From Candidatus Korarchaeum sp. (GTDB lineage Archaea; Korarchaeota; Korarchaeia; Korarchaeales; Korarchaeaceae): DNA of 64,000 nucleotides. Position 1 is the first letter of the stretch. The number at the start of each line of letters is the position of its first letter. Below the pieces are notes generated by a model. That model was not told the DNA's origin. It did not search any database and saw only the letters and a list, made by a program, of their open reading frames with translations. The stretch spans positions 434,001 through 498,000 of the forward strand of contig JAWAID010000001.1 in NCBI GenBank assembly GCA_038888615.1, read 5' to 3'. Both the position numbers and the translations under genes were made by a program. Shown here piece after piece: positions 60,222 to 64,000 of the stretch.

Positions 60222-60629
60222 ATGATTACACACAAAAACGCCATGTTACTGGGTATCTCGGTGGCGCTTCTCGGGGAAGTCATAAGTTTTTATACAGAAT
60301 ATGTGCTTTTAGTTAAACCTTGTTTCTCATGCTACGTTCTAAGGTACAGCTACCTCTCTTTAATTGGATTACAATTGATATCAATTAAGGTAAAAAGAGT
60401 AACAATACTATCCCTCTTGTTAACAATACCTATAATCGCAGTATCACTTTACGGGGTGATGGGATCCTTGAACTACGTTTCGAATCCTTGCATAGAGGCA
60501 TGCCCTTACGGAGATTATCTAGAGATTAGTTTCAGGCTATTCTCCCTCTCCTTAGCTGGTGGGATACTAGAATTCCTCCTCATGCTCCAAGCTTCAAGAT
60601 CTCTCTATAGAGGTTCTTCTATCTACTGA
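60222..60629 (+). CDS. DsbB/BdbC-like disulfide oxidoreductase
   Basis: A 135-residue protein with four membrane segments. Between the first two lies KPCFSCYVLRYSYLSL, the CxxCxxxR quinone-side motif of DsbB, and between the last two NPCIEACPYGD supplies the second cysteine pair. It should reoxidise a DsbA-like thiol oxidase with quinone and so support disulfides in exported proteins. The TATA ATTTTTTAATTTA (about 60189-60201) makes it leaderless. No DsbA-like gene is adjacent. Confidence 0.75.
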   Translation: MITHKNAMLLGISVALLGEVISFYTEYVLLVKPCFSCYVLRYSYLSLIGLQLISIKVKRVTILSLLLTIPIIAVSLYGVMGSLNYVSNPCIEACPYGDYLEISFRLFSLSLAGGILEFLLMLQASRSLYRGSSIY

Positions 60630-60721
60630 AGTCCTGGGAGCTTATTTACACGAAGTGCTTACCATCCCGCAGCGGATAGAAGCGAAAGGTATATATAGGT
60701 TCCTCAAGCTCTTGGACTCCG

Positions 60722-60973
60722 GTGAAGGCTTTGCCGGAGATAGTGTGCCCCGTATGTGGTTATGAATTTTACCTAGACGAGGATGATTACGAGGGAGAGA
60801 TACAATGCCCGAACTGCGGGACGTTACTGGACATCAGCATAGAGAGAGGGGAATTGAAGGACGTTGTTCCTTTAGAAGAGGGATTAGAGGAAGAGGAATG
60901 GCTAGAAGACGAGGATTTCTGGGAGGAGGGTGAGGAGGAGATCTTCTGGGAAGAGGAAGAAGAGGAGTTCTGA
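60722..60973 (+). CDS. Zinc-ribbon protein with highly acidic tail (LysW-like)
   Basis: An 83-residue protein. Residues 8-40 form a four-cysteine ribbon (CPVCGYEF...CPNCGTLLDI), close to LysW, the amino-group carrier of lysine biosynthesis. From residue 55 on it is almost all Glu/Asp with Trp/Phe, ending EEEEEF. LysW carries its substrate on a C-terminal Glu; here Phe ends the chain, which speaks against that role. The TATA ATATATA (60690-60697) gives a leaderless GTG start. Confidence 0.65.
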   Translation: MKALPEIVCPVCGYEFYLDEDDYEGEIQCPNCGTLLDISIERGELKDVVPLEEGLEEEEWLEDEDFWEEGEEEIFWEEEEEEF

Positions 60974-61102
60974 GGCTGGAACAGGAGGTACCGATTAGGT
61001 AATTTTCAAATGCTTTCAATCATATTCTTCAATATATACTAACTTCTATAGGATAAATGGATCTAAAACTCTAAAAATAAAGGGGAGATTCATTTATGAA
61101 GC

Positions 61103-62086
61103 TCAGAAACCGGATTTCTTGAGGAGGAGTTCCCACTCCTTATCTACCCACTCTTGGAACTTCTCGAGCATCCACTTGTTCTCCGGTCTGAACATATGCC
61201 TGAACCTCGCTTGTAACTTTAGGTACTCTTCTACGGGTTTCTTCCTATCGGGATTCTTTGCTATAGCTAGACTGGGCCCCGTTAACTTGTATCGTCCATT
61301 TTCCACTTCGTAAAGCGGGAAGACGCATGTTTCAACGGCCAGTTTCATTATCTTAACGGTTTCCGCTGTCTCGCAACCCCAGCCCAGTGGACATGTGGAA
61401 AACGCGTGAATGAACGCAGGCCCTTCAGCTTCCAATCCCTTCCTGAATTTGACTAAGGCATCGTTCCAATAAGCCGAGGAGACTGTGGCAGCATAAGGTA
61501 TTCTGTGAGCTACCATTATATCAACTATGGGCTTCTTGAACTGGACCTTCCCCTTTATGACACTACCCACAGGAGTGGTCGTGGTCCTAGCCCCGAAGGG
61601 GGTTCCTCCGGATCTCTGAATACCGGTGTTCATGTAAGCCTCATTGTCGTAGAGGACATAAAGTATCTTATCCCCCCTCTCAAAAGCTCCCGATATTGCT
61701 TGAAGTCCTATATCGTAAGTACCACCATCTCCTCCAAGTACAACGACATCGTAATCGAGTTCTATATCAGGGTCCCCATCGAACCTCTTAGATCTGAGGA
61801 GCTTCTTCCTACCAGCCTCTATTCCCGATCCGACTGCGGCTGCGTTTTCGAAAGCATTGTGAGCCCATGGGACATTCCAAGACGTGTAGGGAAATATCGT
61901 TGTAGCCACCTCAACGCAACCCGTTGCGTTCACGAACACTAGAGATTTCCTGGCGGCCATCATTATCTGCCTGACTATGATCCCAGCTCCGCAACCAGCG
62001 CATAACCTGTGCCCGGATTCGAAAGGCCTCGTCTGCATCTCTCTCTTAGCGAGCTCCTTAATATCCGGTCTCCAAGTGGACATCAC
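61103..62086 (-). CDS. porB: Pyruvate:ferredoxin oxidoreductase beta subunit (TPP-binding)
   Basis: A 327-residue beta subunit: GHRLCAGCGAGIIVRQ (cluster cysteines), VNATGCVEVATTIFPY, the TPP motif GGDGGTYDIGLQAISGAFERG and YDNEAYMNTGIQRSGGTPFGA (the last two given in parts). The MNTGIQRS loop is typical of pyruvate-type enzymes. Together with PorA, PorC and PorD it converts pyruvate and CoA to acetyl-CoA, CO2 and reduced ferredoxin. It overlaps porA by 4 bp and closes the operon. Confidence 0.94.
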   Translation of the reverse strand: MMSTWRPDIKELAKREMQTRPFESGHRLCAGCGAGIIVRQIMMAARKSLVFVNATGCVEVATTIFPYTSWNVPWAHNAFENAAAVGSGIEAGRKKLLRSKRFDGDPDIELDYDVVVLGGDGGTYDIGLQAISGAFERGDKILYVLYDNEAYMNTGIQRSGGTPFGARTTTTPVGSVIKGKVQFKKPIVDIMVAHRIPYAATVSSAYWNDALVKFRKGLEAEGPAFIHAFSTCPLGWGCETAETVKIMKLAVETCVFPLYEVENGRYKLTGPSLAIAKNPDRKKPVEEYLKLQARFRHMFRPENKWMLEKFQEWVDKEWELLLKKSGF

Positions 62087-63321
62087 TCCCTCACCCCCAC
62101 GTACTTAACAACTGGAACCTCTGGCTCCGCTCTAGCTGAGAGAAGTTCCTCGTAGATCTTCACTATCAAGCTACGTGGTAGATCCCTCCCTCCAAGCCCG
62201 TATATGTAGTTGTGCACTATCGGTCTAGAGGGGAGACCGTATAAGGCGGATCTCACCTCGTTGAACAGGGGACCGCCCTCTCCACCGAAGCTTATGCACC
62301 TATCAAGAACGCCAACCGCGTGGAACTTAGAGAGCTCCCTCCTGAGGAAGTCAGCTGGGAATGGTCTGAATACCCTGAGCCTGATGGCACCTACCTTCTT
62401 ACCCCTCTCCCTCAAATCATCCACCACCTTCTTAACGACGCTCATCGTTGAGGAGAGGCCTAGGATGATCGCATCAGCATCCTCAGTTCTATAGGGAACC
62501 ATGAAGACAGGTTCGTAAGACCTCCCGCTTATCTCACCGTACTCCTTATGCACTCTCTCGATTATCGGGAATGTCTCCTTCATAGCTTCGTTCTGCTGTA
62601 CCTTATGCTCGAAGTAGTAGTCGTAGAGGTCCAGCGGCCCGAACGTTATCGGATACTTAGGGTTGAACATAAGCGGTATCTCCTTATCCCCGTGGATCCT
62701 AGGCAGCTTTATTCTAGGGATCCTCCTCACACCTACGAAATCTGAGACAACATCGTCTGGGAGCACTGAAACGTTCTGGAGCGTGTGAGATATCGTAAAC
62801 CCATCTAAAGTCACCATGACCGGAAAGAGGGACTCCTCAGCTATTTTGAATGCCATTATTGTATTATCATAAGCTTCCTGAGCGTCCTCACTATAGATCT
62901 GTATCCAACCGGAGTCCCTCGCCCCCATCGTATCACTGTGATCATTATGTATGTTTATTGGAGCACTCAGAGCTCTATTAACAACTGCCATAACTACAGG
63001 AACTCTTGTAGATGCTGTTATATAAAGGATCTCCCACATCAATGCTAAACCATTAGCAGCCGTTGCTGTGAATGCTCTAGCACCCGCTAGCGCTGCTCCC
63101 CATGCTGCAGTGAGTGCACTGTGTTCGCTCTCGACGTGGATGAACTCCGCATCCATCTCACCATTATTCACGAACTCAGAGATCCTCTCAACAATTATCG
63201 TCTGAGGTGTGATTGGATAAGCGGATACTACATCGACATTGCTCTGCTTCACGGCCCAAGCAACCGCTTCATCACCATTTAGGGCCATCATAACCTGCTC
63301 GACCTTCTTCAGGACCGCCAT
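62083..63321 (-). CDS. porA: Pyruvate:ferredoxin oxidoreductase alpha subunit
   Basis: A 412-residue alpha subunit: AYPITPQTIIVERI, VESEHSALTAAWGAALAGARAFTATAANG (in parts), ALSAPINIHNDHSDTMG and GGEGGPLFNEVRSALYG. It starts at the ATG at 63321, with GGGAGGTG five bases upstream and overlapping nothing; the frame is open to 63372. Its paralogue lies at the left edge of the window (1-643). Confidence 0.94.
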   Translation of the reverse strand: MAVLKKVEQVMMALNGDEAVAWAVKQSNVDVVSAYPITPQTIIVERISEFVNNGEMDAEFIHVESEHSALTAAWGAALAGARAFTATAANGLALMWEILYITASTRVPVVMAVVNRALSAPINIHNDHSDTMGARDSGWIQIYSEDAQEAYDNTIMAFKIAEESLFPVMVTLDGFTISHTLQNVSVLPDDVVSDFVGVRRIPRIKLPRIHGDKEIPLMFNPKYPITFGPLDLYDYYFEHKVQQNEAMKETFPIIERVHKEYGEISGRSYEPVFMVPYRTEDADAIILGLSSTMSVVKKVVDDLRERGKKVGAIRLRVFRPFPADFLRRELSKFHAVGVLDRCISFGGEGGPLFNEVRSALYGLPSRPIVHNYIYGLGGRDLPRSLIVKIYEELLSARAEPEVPVVKYVGVRE

Positions 63322-63335
63322 ACCAACACCTCCCA

Positions 63336-63611
63336 TCAAACTCTTATCATCTCGATAGCTTTCGTTGGGCACTCGACCTCGCAGATGCCGCAGCCCTTGC
63401 AGTGATCGAGATCGGGTACTGGAACGCCCTCACCGTCCCACCTGTAAGCACTATCGGGACAGTACATCCAACAGAGGCCACACTTAATACATTTCTTCTC
63501 ATCTATCTTAGGTTGGAAAACAGCCCACTCACCAGTAGGATACTCCTTACTGCTTATGAAGGCTACAGCACCTAAGGGAAGGTCTCTCCAACCTACGAGT
63601 TGAGAACTCAT
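63336..63611 (-). CDS. porD: Pyruvate:ferredoxin oxidoreductase delta subunit, 2x[4Fe-4S]
   Basis: A 91-residue ferredoxin-type subunit with CIKCGLCWMYCP and CKGCGICEVECP clusters, equal in length to the paralogue at 646-921. It transfers electrons out of the complex. Its start overlaps the porC stop by 4 bp, and porA starts 15 bp after its stop. Confidence 0.93.
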   Translation of the reverse strand: MSSQLVGWRDLPLGAVAFISSKEYPTGEWAVFQPKIDEKKCIKCGLCWMYCPDSAYRWDGEGVPVPDLDHCKGCGICEVECPTKAIEMIRV

Positions 63612-64000
63612 ACCCTAACCACCTCCTTCGCATGATCGACTCTTGCCTCTCGCATTGCTCTCTTCATGGCGTTTATGTTCTTCTGGGCTACCTCCCCTGT
63701 CCACCTCCACTTTATGCCTTCCTCCAGGTACTCCAAGGGCAGTATGTTGGTTGCAGCCAGGAGTAAGCCGAGCATCGTTGTGTTAGGGGAGGCCCTACCT
63801 ATCTCCTCCAAAGCTATGGTCGTAGCATCAACACTCCATATTTCGAACTTCTCAGGCAAGGCTAACTGAGATCTGATGGAGGAAGGTTCCTCATCCGAGT
63901 TAGCTAGGAACTTCCCACCCGTTTTCAGCCCTTCGATCATTGATGGGACATACTTAGGCTTCAGTAAGCTGGGATCTATCACTATGACGATGTCCGGTTC
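63608..64000 (-). CDS. porC: Pyruvate:ferredoxin oxidoreductase gamma subunit (partial, N-terminus outside window)
   Basis: The reverse frame enters at the right edge (EPDIVIVIDPSLLK) and continues with ALPEKFEIWSVDATTIALEEIG, NTTMLGLLLAATNILPLEYL and the family's helical end to a stop at 63608. The first about 60 residues, with the FGGQG motif, lie outside. An internal ATG at 63982 is not the start. It is the first visible gene of porC-D-A-B. Confidence 0.9.
   Translation of the reverse strand, partial: EPDIVIVIDPSLLKPKYVPSMIEGLKTGGKFLANSDEEPSSIRSQLALPEKFEIWSVDATTIALEEIGRASPNTTMLGLLLAATNILPLEYLEEGIKWRWTGEVAQKNINAMKRAMREARVDHAKEVVRV

Noticed and set aside
1-64000. CRISPR array, rRNA, replication origin
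   Set aside because: No regularly spaced direct repeats, no rRNA-like stretch and no Cdc6 gene or origin-box cluster were seen.

Overview
The window reads as a gene-dense chromosome segment of a thermophilic archaeon of the TACK group, most plausibly a korarchaeote (organism call is inference). Evidence: an archaeal actin (crenactin), an RPA-type ssDNA-binding protein beside a short helicase-less XPF nuclease, a Clp1/Grc3-type RNA kinase, an archaeal CoaD-type PPAT, Sec61-beta, four ferredoxin-dependent oxidoreductase subunit types, an intron-containing tRNA-Met, DUF2070 and MJ1316/DUF504 proteins, and many TATA boxes placed about 26 bp before leaderless start codons. GTG and TTG starts are common. 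I saw no CRISPR array, rRNA or replication origin.

Layout. 1-921: delta and (partial) alpha subunits of a pyruvate-type oxidoreductase. 1-6 kb: agmatinase, an ECF-like membrane protein, HflX and a UbiD-family decarboxylase. 5.9-14.6 kb: AsnRS, then a nucleic-acid repair block on the minus strand (rtcA-RPA-XPF) diverging from ogt and crenactin, then DUF72 and an RNA 5'-kinase. 14.6-17 kb: glycerate 2-kinase, TRAM protein, TrmB-like regulator. 17.1-17.4 kb: an orphan transposon-end/omega-RNA-like locus. 17.7-22 kb: small exported proteins, tRNA-Pro joined to a VapBC-like pair, two tandem ArsB/NhaD permeases, tRNA-Met. 22-31.9 kb: GGPP synthase, nucleotide-sugar dehydrogenase, rhomboid protease, a korABDC operon, and a SIS-HAD-CoaD operon. 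31.9-34.7 kb is the accessory island: an IS607-type element with a frameshifted tnpB, then a frameshifted PIN toxin gene beside a YwgA/Panacea-like partner. 34.8-46 kb: M42 peptidase and single-chain aconitase-X (probable phosphomevalonate dehydratase), a five-gene Liv-type ABC transporter, OTC plus carbamate kinase, TrpB2. 45.6-60 kb: a nuclease-like protein, HisRS, a MacB-like ABC system, tRNA-Lys, DUF2070, an Lrp regulator with a perfect palindrome in its leader, SecG/Sec61-beta, MazG, PRTase, GlyRS, an E1-like enzyme, CutA, a phosphoesterase. 60-64 kb: DsbB-like protein, acidic zinc-ribbon protein, and a second, complete-looking porC-D-A-B operon running off the right end.

How it fits together: central metabolism rests on ferredoxin-linked oxoacid oxidation (two POR-type sets and one KOR) and probably on substrate-level ATP synthesis from carbamoyl phosphate. 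The aconitase-X and UbiD proteins fit the archaeal anhydromevalonate route to isoprenoids, with the GGPP synthase downstream. The most unusual items are the orphan omega-RNA-like locus at 17.2-17.4 kb, the apparent CTG start of crenactin, the two broken accessory genes near 33-34 kb, and the fused aconitase-X.
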